Source: an uncultured Opitutaceae bacterium
GTDB taxonomy: Bacteria; Verrucomicrobiota; Verrucomicrobiia; Opitutales; Opitutaceae
NCBI GenBank assembly: GCA_937902925.1
Contig: CALFNN010000060.1
Coordinates: forward strand, 1-64,000
Direction: 5' to 3'
DNA: 64,000 nt
Part shown: piece after piece, positions 56,701 through 64,000 of the stretch
Layout: each line of letters starts with the position of its first letter
How positions within the stretch are numbered: position 1 is the first letter of the stretch
The notes under the pieces: generated by a model
Seen by the model: only the letters and a program-made list of their open reading frames with translations
What the model was told of the DNA's origin: nothing
Database searches by the model: none
Position numbers and translations under genes: made by a program

Positions 56701-57702
56701 TCGGAGCTCGACCAGCTCACCGACCAATTGCAGCGCGAGCTCGCGCAGGCGCAGGGTCAGGCTCCCGCCGGTGGTGACAAGGCCAGCCAGCAGGCCGGGC
56801 AACCCGGGCAAACGGGGCAACGCGGCGACCAGCAGCAGCCCGGTGCGCAGCCGGGCAACAGCAACCAGCCGGCGCCCGGTGAAGCCACGGCGGATGGCTC
56901 CGAACCGGGCCAGCAGCCGGGACGCGGCGGTCAGCAACCCGGTCAGCGTCCGGGCGGTGGCGGCCAGCAGCCGGGTCAACAGCCGGGCCAGGGCGAACGC
57001 GGCCTGGCCAACGCCGACGAGCAAAACGCGCAGGGCGGTCGCGGCGGCCAGCAGCCCGGTCAGCAACAGCCGGGCGGAGCCCAGGCCGGCGGCGCGCAGC
57101 CGGGTGAAGCTCAGGCCAACGCCGACAATCCTCGCGATGCGAACGGCCAGCCGCGCGACAATGCGCAGCCCGGTCAGGCGCGCGGTGGGCGCCAGCAACT
57201 CGCGGGCGGTCGCGGCGGGCGCAACGGCCAGCAGAACGGTGGGAATCGCGGCGGATTCAATGTCGACAATTTCCTGAACGGCGGCGGCGTCGACACCGGC
57301 GGCGTCTATAATGGCGGCGCGCAGCTGGGCGACCGGGCCGGCGGGCCGATCGCCGGCGACAATTTTGGTCCGTGGACCGACCGCCTGCGCAATGTCGAGG
57401 AACTGCTCGACTCTCCCGACCTGCGCGACGCGGTGGCGAATGCGCGGGAGCGCGCACGGCTGGTGCGGCGCGACGCGGCGCAGAACCGGACCAAACCCGA
57501 CTGGACGGTGGTCCAGCTGCAAATCTTGAAGCCGCTTGTCGAGGTGCGGAGCCGCGTGGCCGAGGAGCTTGCGCGGCGCGATCCGAAGGACTCGCTGGCG
57601 CCGATCGACCGCGATCCCGTGCCGAACCGCTTCGCGGACTCGGTGCGGCGTTACTACGAGGAACTGGGCAAGGATGAGGCGAAAGCGGAGGCGGTGCGAT
57701 GA
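53737..57702 (+). CDS. DUF4175 family large membrane protein
   Basis: This is a 1321-residue protein. Two or three N-terminal membrane helices (AACWAVAALVGVGVVWL, LALPLLAAIAAGGVTAIGML, and another near 150) are followed by a long periplasmic part. A Gln-rich run lies near 505-515. A long coiled-coil stretch (about 640-905) is rich in Gln, Glu and Arg. A Gln/Gly/Pro low-complexity segment built of GQQPGQ-like units spans about 1005-1170. A short folded C-terminus closes the protein. The DUF4175 family has no known function. Its ends overlap the neighbouring reading frames. Confidence 0.88.
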   Translation: MNDDFLKAKLRRVIRRCQWLGFWRRLAACWAVAALVGVGVVWLQGGTGWASPLALPLLAAIAAGGVTAIGMLHFATTPDYRWIAQKIEQAHPELKGLLLTAVQQNLEPGAEQGFLQYRVLQEATARSQEQDWTKVVPTRRLAVVQAMHLAALGCFAFVLFNLRPAAVEHRTEGVRIGPDGIAVTPGDTSIEKGESLVVLARFGRTLPSNVNLVVRASGTTPQTIPLVKSLADPVFGGSVPEVASDLTYRIEYRGQHTRDFKVTVFEHPRLVRSDADLAFPAYTKLPVKHIEDTRRVSAVEGTKLGLSLQLNKPVASAALVAHDAAKTVIPLTVAPGKAVATLPAMPLVATQTYDLKLVDADGRANKVAAPFVIDVQPNRPPELRLNSPRGDVRPSALEEVTFDGTVFDDFGSPAYGLAYTTAGGETKFIELGHDTAAKEKRAFNHLVKLEDLGVKPDDLISWYLWADDIGPDGKLRRTSGDLSFAEVRPFDEVFREAQGMQPQDQQQQQQQQGQGNSTRKLTDLEKQIINATWRLQRDGATPKYADDSTVVHDSQQQALDQAQEAMGNARSPRDAALWDAATKQMEQALEKLKDAAKTPAPLAQALPAEQSAYQSLLKLQARETNVARGRNQRGGGGQGQQASQRQIDQLDLTQAQNRYETQRQAQAPQSPERKEQLQVMNRLQELARRQQDLNDRLKELQTSLQEAKTEQEREDLKRRLKRLEEEQRQMLADADEVQQRMDRPENQANMSQQRQQLDQTRQDIQRAADAASQGSVAQALAAGTRAQRSLQQIRDDLRKENSSQFADDLREMRSEARDLANQQADIGQKLDALGNGTQRKTLTDTGDRKELLDQLAQQKERMNKLVDRAEQVSEQAENIEPLLSRQLYDSIRKLSTDDTNTIKQAKQDLINNGIIRPDIFDQLDQTAQQDGGGKALDLTRTMLNEGYLPQAGQAGQRARGEIDELKRGVERAADSVLGDDAEQLKLAQSELDQLTDQLQRELAQAQGQAPAGGDKASQQAGQPGQTGQRGDQQQPGAQPGNSNQPAPGEATADGSEPGQQPGRGGQQPGQRPGGGGQQPGQQPGQGERGLANADEQNAQGGRGGQQPGQQQPGGAQAGGAQPGEAQANADNPRDANGQPRDNAQPGQARGGRQQLAGGRGGRNGQQNGGNRGGFNVDNFLNGGGVDTGGVYNGGAQLGDRAGGPIAGDNFGPWTDRLRNVEELLDSPDLRDAVANARERARLVRRDAAQNRTKPDWTVVQLQILKPLVEVRSRVAEELARRDPKDSLAPIDRDPVPNRFADSVRRYYEELGKDEAKAEAVR

Positions 57703-57752
57703 TGCGACCGGCGTTTTCCGAACTCGATGGCGGAGCGGCCGCGTTGGCGTGA
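57699..57752 (+). CDS. 17-codon linking ORF between DUF4175 and the next gene
   Basis: ATG at 57699 overlaps the DUF4175 stop (ATGA), and its own TGA (57750-57752) overlaps the next ATG at 57752 (TGATG). It encodes MMRPAFSELDGGAAALA. It looks like a translational-coupling bridge that carries ribosomes across the 49-bp gap, rather than a functional peptide. This is deduced from the reading frames alone. Confidence 0.4.
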   Translation: MMRPAFSELDGGAAALA

Positions 57753-60133
57753 TGCCGTCCTCCCTCACATTCTCCGGCTGGAACTGGCTCTGGCCCGCGG
57801 TCGGGTTTCTGGCCGTGGCGGTGCTTGTGCTCGCGTGGAGCTACCGGGCGTCGGCGGCGCACCCGTTGCGGGGAGTCTGCCTCGCGTTGAAGCTCCTCGG
57901 GCTCGCCGCGCTCGCAATCTGCCTGTTGGAACCGTTGTGGCTCGGGCAGCGGCCGCGGCCCGGCGCGAACCTCTTTGCGATCGTGGCGGACAACAGCCAG
58001 GGCCTCCAGATTCACGATGCCGGCGACGCGCGGAGTCGCGGCGACCAGTTGCGCGAACTTGTCGACCCGACGGGTGCGGGCTGGCAGTCGACGATCGCGA
58101 GCACGTTCGAGGTGCGCCGTTATCTCTTCGATGCGCGGCTGCAATCGACGGCGGATTTCCATGAACTCGCGTTCGACGGGCGCTCGACTTCGCTTGGCGC
58201 CGCGCTGCACACGCTGAAGGAACGATTTCAGGGCCGGCCGCTGGCGGGCGTGCTGCTGCTGACCGACGGCAACGCGACCGACCTGCCGGGCGGCACGCTG
58301 CCGGATTTGCGCGGGTTGCCCCCGGTCTATCCCGTCGTGATCGGCCGGCGCGACGCCGTGCGCGACATCGCGGTGCAACAGGTGCACGTGACGCAGACGG
58401 CATTCGAGGATGCGCCGGTGTCGATCCAGGCCGACGTGACGACGGCCGGGTTCAGCGGGCAGCCGGTGGTGGCGCAGCTCGTCGACCGGACGGGGAAGAC
58501 GCTGCAGGAGCAGACGGCCGACGCGCGGGCGGACGGCGACACCCTGGCGTTTCGCTTTCAGCTCAAGCCGGAGCAGCCCGGCCTGTCGTTTTACCAGGTG
58601 CGGGTCAGTCCGCGCGGCGGCTTGATGGCGGGCGGCGCGGCGACGGCGGGCGAGGCGACGCTGGCGAACAATTCGCGGGTGCTGGCGGTGGACCGCGGCG
58701 ACGAGCCGTTCCGCGTGCTTTATGTGGCGGGGCGGGCGAACTGGGAGTTCAAGTTCCTGAATCGCGCCGAGCAGGAGGACCCGCAGGTGCAGCTGGTCGG
58801 GCTGATCCGGGTGGCCAAGCGTGAGCCGAAGTTCGACTTTCGCGGGCGGGCGGGCGAGACGAGCAATCCGCTGTTCCGCGGTTTCGGCGACCAGTCGCCG
58901 GAGGACGTGCAGCGCTACGACCAGCCCGTGCTCGAGCGCCTGAACACGCGGGACGAAGCCGAGCTGCGGGCCGGATTTCCGCGCACGCCGGAGGAGCTCT
59001 ACGGCTATCAGGCGGTGATCGTCGACGATCTCGAGTCGGAGTTTTTCGCGCCCGACCAGGCGATGCTCCTGCAGAAATTCGTGTCCGAGCGCGGCGGCGG
59101 CTTCCTGATGCTCGGCGGGATGGAGAGCTTTCAGGAGGGAAAATACGCGCGGACGCCGATCGGCGACATGCTGCCGGTCTATCTCGATCGCGACGACGCG
59201 GCGACTTATCCGCCGGGCGACCCGAACCTGCACCTGCAACTCGCGCGGGAGGGCTGGCTGCAGGCATGGGCGCGGCTGCGCGACACGGAGTCGGACGAGC
59301 GGGCGCGGCTCGAGGGCATGGTTCCGTTCGAAATCATCAATCACGTGCGGGGGTTGAAGCCCGGCGCGAGCCTCATCACCACGGCCCGCGATGAAAAGGG
59401 CACGGAGCTGCCGGCGCTGGCGGTGCAGCGGTTCGGCCGCGGACGCACGGCGGCGTTGATGATCGGCGACGTCTATCGCTGGGGGATGCACGACGCGGCG
59501 TCGCACCTCGACATGGACAAGGCGTGGCGACAAATGGTGCGCTGGCTGGTGTCGGACGTGCCCAACCGGGTCGACTGCACGGTCGAGCCGCTGTCCGCCG
59601 ACGCCAACGGCGCGGTGCTGGTGCAGGTGCGGGTGCGCGACGGGAAATTTCAGCCGGTGGACGACGCCACAGTGAAGGTCGAGGTGGAGCCGGTGGTGTT
59701 CGCCGGCACGGCGGGTGCCGCGGGCGCGGCGATCCAGATCGAGGCGGAGCCGGCGCTCAGCGAACCGGGACTTTACCAGGCGACCTACGTGCCGCGGTTG
59801 ACGGGCGGCTACAAGGCCGTGGCAAAGGTGACCAACAACGCCGGTGCGAACCTCGGCCACGCGCAGGCGGGCTGGAGCACGGATCTGGCGGCCGAGGAAT
59901 TCCGGTCGCTCACGCCAAACGTGGCGCTGATGGAAGAACTCGCGCACAAGACGGGCGGCGAGGTGATCGCGGCCGCCGATCTGGGAAAATTTGCGAGCCG
60001 GCTGCCGCAGATGACCGCACCCGTGATGGAGACGTGGAGTTATCCCGCATGGCACACGCCGGTGATGTTTTTGTTCGCACTCGCGTGCCTGCTCGCCGAG
60101 TGGGGGCTGCGGCGCTGGAAAGGAATGCCATGA
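57752..60133 (+). CDS. Membrane protein with VWA-like and glutamine amidotransferase-like domains
   Basis: This is a 793-residue protein. N-terminal helices (WNWLWPAVGFLAVAVLVLAWSY and GVCLALKLLGLAALAICLLEP) are followed by a VWA-like domain with a degenerate metal site (VADNSQGLQI). A region like class I glutamine amidotransferases lies near 320-460 (FRVLYVAGRANWEFKFL, VIVDDLESEFFA, GGFLMLGGMESF). A final helix lies near the C-terminus (PVMFLFALACLLAEW). The catalytic Cys of true amidotransferases is not evident. Its stop overlaps the next gene by ATGA. Confidence 0.85.
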   Translation: MPSSLTFSGWNWLWPAVGFLAVAVLVLAWSYRASAAHPLRGVCLALKLLGLAALAICLLEPLWLGQRPRPGANLFAIVADNSQGLQIHDAGDARSRGDQLRELVDPTGAGWQSTIASTFEVRRYLFDARLQSTADFHELAFDGRSTSLGAALHTLKERFQGRPLAGVLLLTDGNATDLPGGTLPDLRGLPPVYPVVIGRRDAVRDIAVQQVHVTQTAFEDAPVSIQADVTTAGFSGQPVVAQLVDRTGKTLQEQTADARADGDTLAFRFQLKPEQPGLSFYQVRVSPRGGLMAGGAATAGEATLANNSRVLAVDRGDEPFRVLYVAGRANWEFKFLNRAEQEDPQVQLVGLIRVAKREPKFDFRGRAGETSNPLFRGFGDQSPEDVQRYDQPVLERLNTRDEAELRAGFPRTPEELYGYQAVIVDDLESEFFAPDQAMLLQKFVSERGGGFLMLGGMESFQEGKYARTPIGDMLPVYLDRDDAATYPPGDPNLHLQLAREGWLQAWARLRDTESDERARLEGMVPFEIINHVRGLKPGASLITTARDEKGTELPALAVQRFGRGRTAALMIGDVYRWGMHDAASHLDMDKAWRQMVRWLVSDVPNRVDCTVEPLSADANGAVLVQVRVRDGKFQPVDDATVKVEVEPVVFAGTAGAAGAAIQIEAEPALSEPGLYQATYVPRLTGGYKAVAKVTNNAGANLGHAQAGWSTDLAAEEFRSLTPNVALMEELAHKTGGEVIAAADLGKFASRLPQMTAPVMETWSYPAWHTPVMFLFALACLLAEWGLRRWKGMP

Positions 60134-61101
60134 GAACGCGGGCGCTTTGGAGCCTGTTGCTGCTGGCGGCTGGCGCCGGCGGGCGGAGTTTTGCCGCGGC
60201 GCCGGCTGACGACCGGCCGACGGTCATCGTCGTGGCTGGCGCCCCGGGCGAGGCCGATTATGCGACGGTCTTCGACGGCGAAGTCAAAACCTGGACGGCG
60301 GTCGGCGCGCAGGCGGGCGCGAAACAGATCACGATTGGCGGGGCGTCGGCGGGCGCCGGGAGCGATCACGACGCGCTGCAACAGGCGTGTGCGGCCGAAC
60401 CGAAGGAGGGCGCGGGCGAATTCTGGCTGGTGCTGGTCGGCCACGGGACCTTCGACGGCAAGGAGGCAAAATTTAATTTGCGGGGGAATGACGTGTCGGC
60501 GACGGAACTGGCGGCATGGCTGCTGCCGTTCAAGCGGCCCGTGGCGGTGATCGACACGGCGTCGGCGAGCGCGCCGTTTCTCGCGAAGCTCGCGGGACCG
60601 AACCGAGTGGTGGTGAGCTCGACCCGGAGCGGCTACGAGCAGAACTATGCGCGGTTCGGAAAATTCCTGGCCGAGGCCATGGCCGACCCGAAGAGCGACC
60701 TCGACAAGGACGGGCAGGTGTCGCTGCTGGAGGGCTTCCTCGGCGGGTCCCACCGGACGGCGGAATATTACAAGACGGAGGGCCGGCTCGCGACGGAGCA
60801 CGCGTTGATCGACGACAACGGCGATGGTCTCGGCACGCCGGCCGATTGGTTTCGCGGGGTCCGCGCGACCAAGCAGGCGAAGGATGGGGCGACGCTCGAC
60901 GGCGCGCGCGCGCAGCAGTTTGTGCTCGTGCGCAGCGCGCGGGAGCAACAGCTCCCGCCGGCAGTGCGGGCGCAGCGCGACGCGCTGGAGCTCAAGGTCG
61001 CGCAATTGCGCGAGGCGAAGGGCAAGATGCCGGAGGACGAGTATTTCCGGCAATTGGAGAAATTGCTGCTCGCGCTCGCCGCGGTCTACGAGGGGACGTA
61101 G
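60130..61101 (+). CDS. Caspase-like (peptidase C13/C14 fold) protein lacking the catalytic Cys, with an EF-hand loop
   Basis: This is a 323-residue protein with a signal peptide ([19 protein letters not shown]). The core has [10 protein letters not shown] (His105) and then [13 protein letters not shown], where the Cys of a caspase D-x-C-x-G site is replaced by Ala144. A canonical 12-residue EF-hand calcium loop lies at 190-201 ([12 protein letters not shown]). It is the last gene of the operon, joined to the previous one by ATGA. It may be a non-catalytic, calcium-responsive member of the complex. Confidence 0.8.
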   Translation: MRTRALWSLLLLAAGAGGRSFAAAPADDRPTVIVVAGAPGEADYATVFDGEVKTWTAVGAQAGAKQITIGGASAGAGSDHDALQQACAAEPKEGAGEFWLVLVGHGTFDGKEAKFNLRGNDVSATELAAWLLPFKRPVAVIDTASASAPFLAKLAGPNRVVVSSTRSGYEQNYARFGKFLAEAMADPKSDLDKDGQVSLLEGFLGGSHRTAEYYKTEGRLATEHALIDDNGDGLGTPADWFRGVRATKQAKDGATLDGARAQQFVLVRSAREQQLPPAVRAQRDALELKVAQLREAKGKMPEDEYFRQLEKLLLALAAVYEGT

Positions 61102-61198
61102 GACGGGCGGGTCGCACAAAATTCGCGTGGCGCGCGGGCCGGCGGCATGCTTGATTGCCGGCATGCTGACCCGATTTTCCGTCGCCCCGCTGCACACG

Positions 61199-62995
61199 AT
61201 GACGCGTTCCCTCGCCGCCGTGGCGATGGGGCAAACGGCGCCCGACCTGGTGATCACCGGCGCGCGCGTGCTGTCGACCTACACGGAGCGCATCCACCCG
61301 CGGCGCGAGCTGTGGATCAAGGGCGGCCGGATCGCGGCGGTGAAGCCGGCGGGCGCGTTCAAGAAGTCGAAGCTCGGGGGCGCGAAAATATACGACGCAC
61401 GGGGCGGCATCCTCGCCCCCGGGCTGGTCGACCCGCACGTCCACATCGAGAGCAGCATGATGACGGCGTGCGCGTTCGCCGAGGCGGCGCTGCTCAACGG
61501 CACGACGACCGTGTTCTGCGACAGCCATGAGATCGGCAACGTGTGCGACGTCGCCGGCATCGAGTGGATGCTGGAGGACGCGCGGCGGGCGCCGCTATCG
61601 GTGTTTCTCACGGTGCCGAGCACGGTGCCGGCGACGAATTCGAAGCTGGAGACCGCGGGCGGCGACCTGACGCCGGTAAAGATCGGGCGGATCTTCGACC
61701 GCTGGCCCGAGGCGGTGGCACTCGGCGAAAAGATGGACTACGTGTCGGTGGCGATGGGCGACGGACGGAGTCACGCGATCCTCGCGGAGGCTTTAAAGCG
61801 GGGCCGGCCGGTGTGCGGGCATATCTACGGACGCGAATTTGTCGCGGCGTGCGCGGCGAGCGGTGTCAGCGACACGCACGAGGCGATCGACCGCGAGATC
61901 AGCGACGACTTTCTCGAGGCGGGCGTGTGGGTGTTCCTGCGGGGCGGGAACCCGAAAACGCCGTGGCATTCGCTGCCGCAGGCGATCAAGGCGGTGACCG
62001 AACTCGGCGCGAACCCGAAGCGGGTCTGCGTCTGCACGGACGACCGCGACGCGGACGATCTTTTTCTCTTCGGCATGGACTGGGTCGTGCGGCAGGCGGT
62101 GGCCGCCGGATTGCCGACGACCACGGCGTGGAGCCTCGGTTCGCTCCATCCCGCGACGCGTTACGCGATGGACGGCGATTTCGGGGGGCTCGCACCGGCG
62201 CGGCGGGCCGACCTCGTGCTGCTCAACGACGGCCTCGAGGTGCAGAACACATGGTTCGGCGGTGAACTCGTCGTCGAGCGCCGCAGGATCACGCCGCTGC
62301 TCGACCGCGCACTGAGCCGGCGCTACCGCTATCCGCGCGCGGCCTACGAGACGGTGAAGCTGCCAAAGCGCGTGCGGCTCACGCCGGCGTTGCCGCAGAA
62401 AAATGGCACGAAAGGGCCGAATGTGACGGCGAACGCGATCCGGGTGGTGCCGCCGGGGATCGTGACGGTGCGCGATCGCGTGGAACTCGGCGCCCACGTT
62501 TCGTGGGACGATTGTTTCGCGACGCACGACCTGTGTTTCCTCACGGTCGTCGAACGCCATGGCAAGAACGGCGGCGTGGCGCACGGCCTGTTGCGCGACT
62601 TCGGGCTGCGCGACGGTGCCGTCGCGAGCAGCGTGGGGCACGATGCGCACAACATCGTCATGGCGGGCACGAACGAGCGCGACATGCAGGTTGCGCTGGC
62701 GGCGGTGAAAAAGCTCCGCGGCGGCGTGTGTGTCGTGCGGGGCGGCAAGGTGCTCGCGAGCGTGGCGCTACCGGTGGCGGGATTGCTGTCGGACAAGCGC
62801 GCGCCGGTCGTGGCGCGCGAGACGACGGTGCTGAAACGCGCCTGGACAAGGCTCGGCTGCAAGGTTCCCTACATGGGCTTCAACTTGCTGCCGCTGTCGG
62901 TGATCCCGGAATTCCGGCTGACCGACAAGGGCTTGGTCGACGTGATCGCAATGCGCCTGGTGCCGCTGTTCGAAGCGTCGCGTCGCGCGCCCTGA
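61199..62995 (+). CDS. ade: Adenine deaminase
   Basis: This is about 598 residues from the ATG at 61199; an ATG at 61163 would add 12 residues. It hydrolyses adenine to hypoxanthine and ammonia in purine salvage. Amidohydrolase-superfamily metal motifs are present: [35 protein letters not shown] and [12 protein letters not shown]. The C-terminal domain characteristic of AdeC begins near 420. It is separated from the caspase-like gene by about 97 bp and is probably its own unit. Confidence 0.92.
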   Translation: MTRSLAAVAMGQTAPDLVITGARVLSTYTERIHPRRELWIKGGRIAAVKPAGAFKKSKLGGAKIYDARGGILAPGLVDPHVHIESSMMTACAFAEAALLNGTTTVFCDSHEIGNVCDVAGIEWMLEDARRAPLSVFLTVPSTVPATNSKLETAGGDLTPVKIGRIFDRWPEAVALGEKMDYVSVAMGDGRSHAILAEALKRGRPVCGHIYGREFVAACAASGVSDTHEAIDREISDDFLEAGVWVFLRGGNPKTPWHSLPQAIKAVTELGANPKRVCVCTDDRDADDLFLFGMDWVVRQAVAAGLPTTTAWSLGSLHPATRYAMDGDFGGLAPARRADLVLLNDGLEVQNTWFGGELVVERRRITPLLDRALSRRYRYPRAAYETVKLPKRVRLTPALPQKNGTKGPNVTANAIRVVPPGIVTVRDRVELGAHVSWDDCFATHDLCFLTVVERHGKNGGVAHGLLRDFGLRDGAVASSVGHDAHNIVMAGTNERDMQVALAAVKKLRGGVCVVRGGKVLASVALPVAGLLSDKRAPVVARETTVLKRAWTRLGCKVPYMGFNLLPLSVIPEFRLTDKGLVDVIAMRLVPLFEASRRAP

Positions 62996-63075
62996 ATAAA
63001 ATCGATCGACCGGGAGTCGGATAATCTGGTGGGTTACCCCGTCGAAGGACGGTGCGCGGCGATGCGCGATTCGGA

Positions 63076-63882
63076 TCAGGTCGCGTCGCGCGCCACTCGG
63101 CAGAGCTCGGCGATCGCGGCGGCGTAGCGGTCCGCGCCGTGCTCAATCCACGCGGCACCTTTCGCGGCGGTGGCGGCGGTGGCATCGCCCATGATGCCGG
63201 ATTTGGAAAGATCGGCGGTGACCCACGCCATCGTGGCCGGGGCGCGTTCGGGGCGGAGTTCGCCGGGTGTGTTGACGTCGCCGCAGTATTCGCAAACGGC
63301 GCCGGGCAGGTCGACGAACTGCGGGGCGACGGCGAGCAGCCAGGCGGTCTCGGCGGTGTTGGCGTGGTAGCCGTAGGCATTCTCCTGCGGCGGCAGGTCG
63401 AGGTCGAAGGCCGGCGCAAGCAGCCCGCACTGGAGGCCGAGCGACGCACCGATCTCGCGCAAGGTGTAGATGACGACGGCGGTGTTGCCTCCGTGGGTGT
63501 TGAGCACCGCGAGATGACGGAAGCCCCAGGTGTGGATCTGCCGCGCGATTGCCCAGAGCAGAGCACGCAGCGTTTCTTTCGAAATGGCGAGGGTGCCGGG
63601 AAAGCCGGTGTGCTCGTTGCTCTTGCCGATGGTGATCGGTGGCGCGACGTAACACGAGGCGCCGGCGGGCAACCGCGCGAGCGCGCGCGTGAGCCACACC
63701 TGTCCCATCAGCGAATCGACGGCGACCGGCAGATGCGGGCCGTGCTGCTCGATGGCACCGGTGGCGACGATGACCGGCGCCCAGGCTTTGTCGGAGAGCG
63801 CGGCGATCTGCCCCGGCGTCATGGCCGGCAGGTAGCGCTCGCGGTAGGCGGGAAACGTTGCGGTGGAGGCCGGCGCGCTCAT
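63076..63882 (-). CDS. Creatininase family metal-dependent hydrolase
   Basis: This is a 268-residue protein. Metal ligands and active-site blocks are visible: ATGAIEQHGPHLPVAVDSLMG near 41-61, IGKSNEHTGFPGTLAIS and VLNTHGGNTAVVIYTLRE. It hydrolyses cyclic amides such as creatinine, or related substrates in other members; the actual substrate is unknown. It is convergent with adenine deaminase, and its ATG overlaps the stop of the partial gene upstream on the same strand. Confidence 0.88.
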   Translation of the reverse strand: MSAPASTATFPAYRERYLPAMTPGQIAALSDKAWAPVIVATGAIEQHGPHLPVAVDSLMGQVWLTRALARLPAGASCYVAPPITIGKSNEHTGFPGTLAISKETLRALLWAIARQIHTWGFRHLAVLNTHGGNTAVVIYTLREIGASLGLQCGLLAPAFDLDLPPQENAYGYHANTAETAWLLAVAPQFVDLPGAVCEYCGDVNTPGELRPERAPATMAWVTADLSKSGIMGDATAATAAKGAAWIEHGADRYAAAIAELCRVARDAT

Positions 63883-64000
63883 GGGACGGCGGGCGGGATG
63901 ACACCATCGTGCGCGAGCGGCGGGCGGGCGTGGATTTCTCCGAGCAGCGAAAGCAGATGCGTGGCGGCTTCCGCCAAAATGGGTGCGCTCTCTGCGATGG
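63879..64000 (-). CDS. 3' end of an unidentified gene, truncated by the window edge
   Basis: On the minus strand an open frame enters at the window edge and ends at a TGA (63879-63881) that overlaps the creatininase ATG. Its C-terminus includes LAEAATHLLSLLGEIHARPP. The ATGA overlap supports a real co-transcribed gene, but too little is present to identify it. Confidence 0.5.
   Translation of the reverse strand, partial: IAESAPILAEAATHLLSLLGEIHARPPLAHDGVIPPAVP

Noticed and set aside
53434-57768. 1444-codon minus-strand open frame opposite DUF4175
   Set aside because: Leu/Arg-rich translation of the antisense strand; the plus strand holds the coupled gene with membrane helices and coiled coil.
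60130-61101. Active caspase-type protease
   Set aside because: The expected catalytic Cys position is Ala; proteolytic activity cannot be claimed.

Overview
The window is a GC-rich bacterial chromosome segment with about 50 protein genes. No rRNA, tRNA or CRISPR array was seen. Gene content points to a Verrucomicrobiota bacterium, probably Opitutaceae. The pointers are Gram-negative envelope genes (bamD, lptE, fabH, plsX, uppP), a MoxR/DUF58/VWA/DUF4175/DUF4159 cluster of the kind found in Verrucomicrobiota and Planctomycetes, GxxExxY genes associated with repeats, and many secreted proteins of unknown function. This assignment is an inference from gene content; no phylogenetic marker was compared.

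Layout. 1-556: tandem 145-bp repeat array. 557-4429: DUF1015 protein, ion antiporter, DGQHR protein (all +). 4438-7561: two paralogous secreted proteins and glutamate dehydrogenase (-). 7709-11632: a membrane coiled-coil protein, a GxxExxY cassette bounded by inverted repeats, and uvrB (+). 11655-12608: small lipoprotein and hpt (-). 12691-12750: a solo palindrome with the same arms as the cassette. 12882-15728: ATPase and binding protein of a metal-type ABC importer. 15729-22344: a mostly envelope-biogenesis block on the minus strand (uppP, rpmF-plsX-fabH, bamD, lptE, rpe) plus a GNAT gene. 22422-24799: trpD-glmM. 24818-28688: TMTC-like TPR membrane protein and a second TPR protein, divergent. 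28729-35276: secreted MBL hydrolase, then a two-gene unit of a repeat-bearing lipoprotein and a membrane patatin. 35316-40041: kinase-like protein, EamA exporter, TonB-domain protein and ABC permease (all -). 40161-43950: outer-membrane beta-barrel protein, thioredoxin-like lipoprotein/TlpA protein, and the mntR/mntH pair, followed by a universal stress protein.

The largest unit, 44550-61101, is a run of plus-strand genes joined by ATGA overlaps or very short gaps. It encodes a TPR metallopeptidase (HExxH), two DUF4159 proteins, MoxR ATPase, a small unknown ORF, DUF58, a BatA/VWA membrane protein, DUF4175, a 17-codon linking ORF, a VWA/amidotransferase-fold membrane protein, and a caspase-like protein with an EF-hand loop that lacks the catalytic Cys. 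This looks like a periplasm-facing MoxR-VWA system with proteolytic or regulatory parts. The right edge holds adenine deaminase, a creatininase-family hydrolase, and the 3' end of a further minus-strand gene.

The most distinctive signal is the repeat family. The same 20-bp arm, AATTCAGAAGCCAGGAAGCC, bounds a GxxExxY PD-(D/E)XK gene just before uvrB, forms a solo palindrome upstream of an ABC gene, and in diverged form builds the tandem array at the left edge. The array units carry what looks like a remnant of the gene's first codons. This suggests a full-length cassette and its shortened derivatives in one window.
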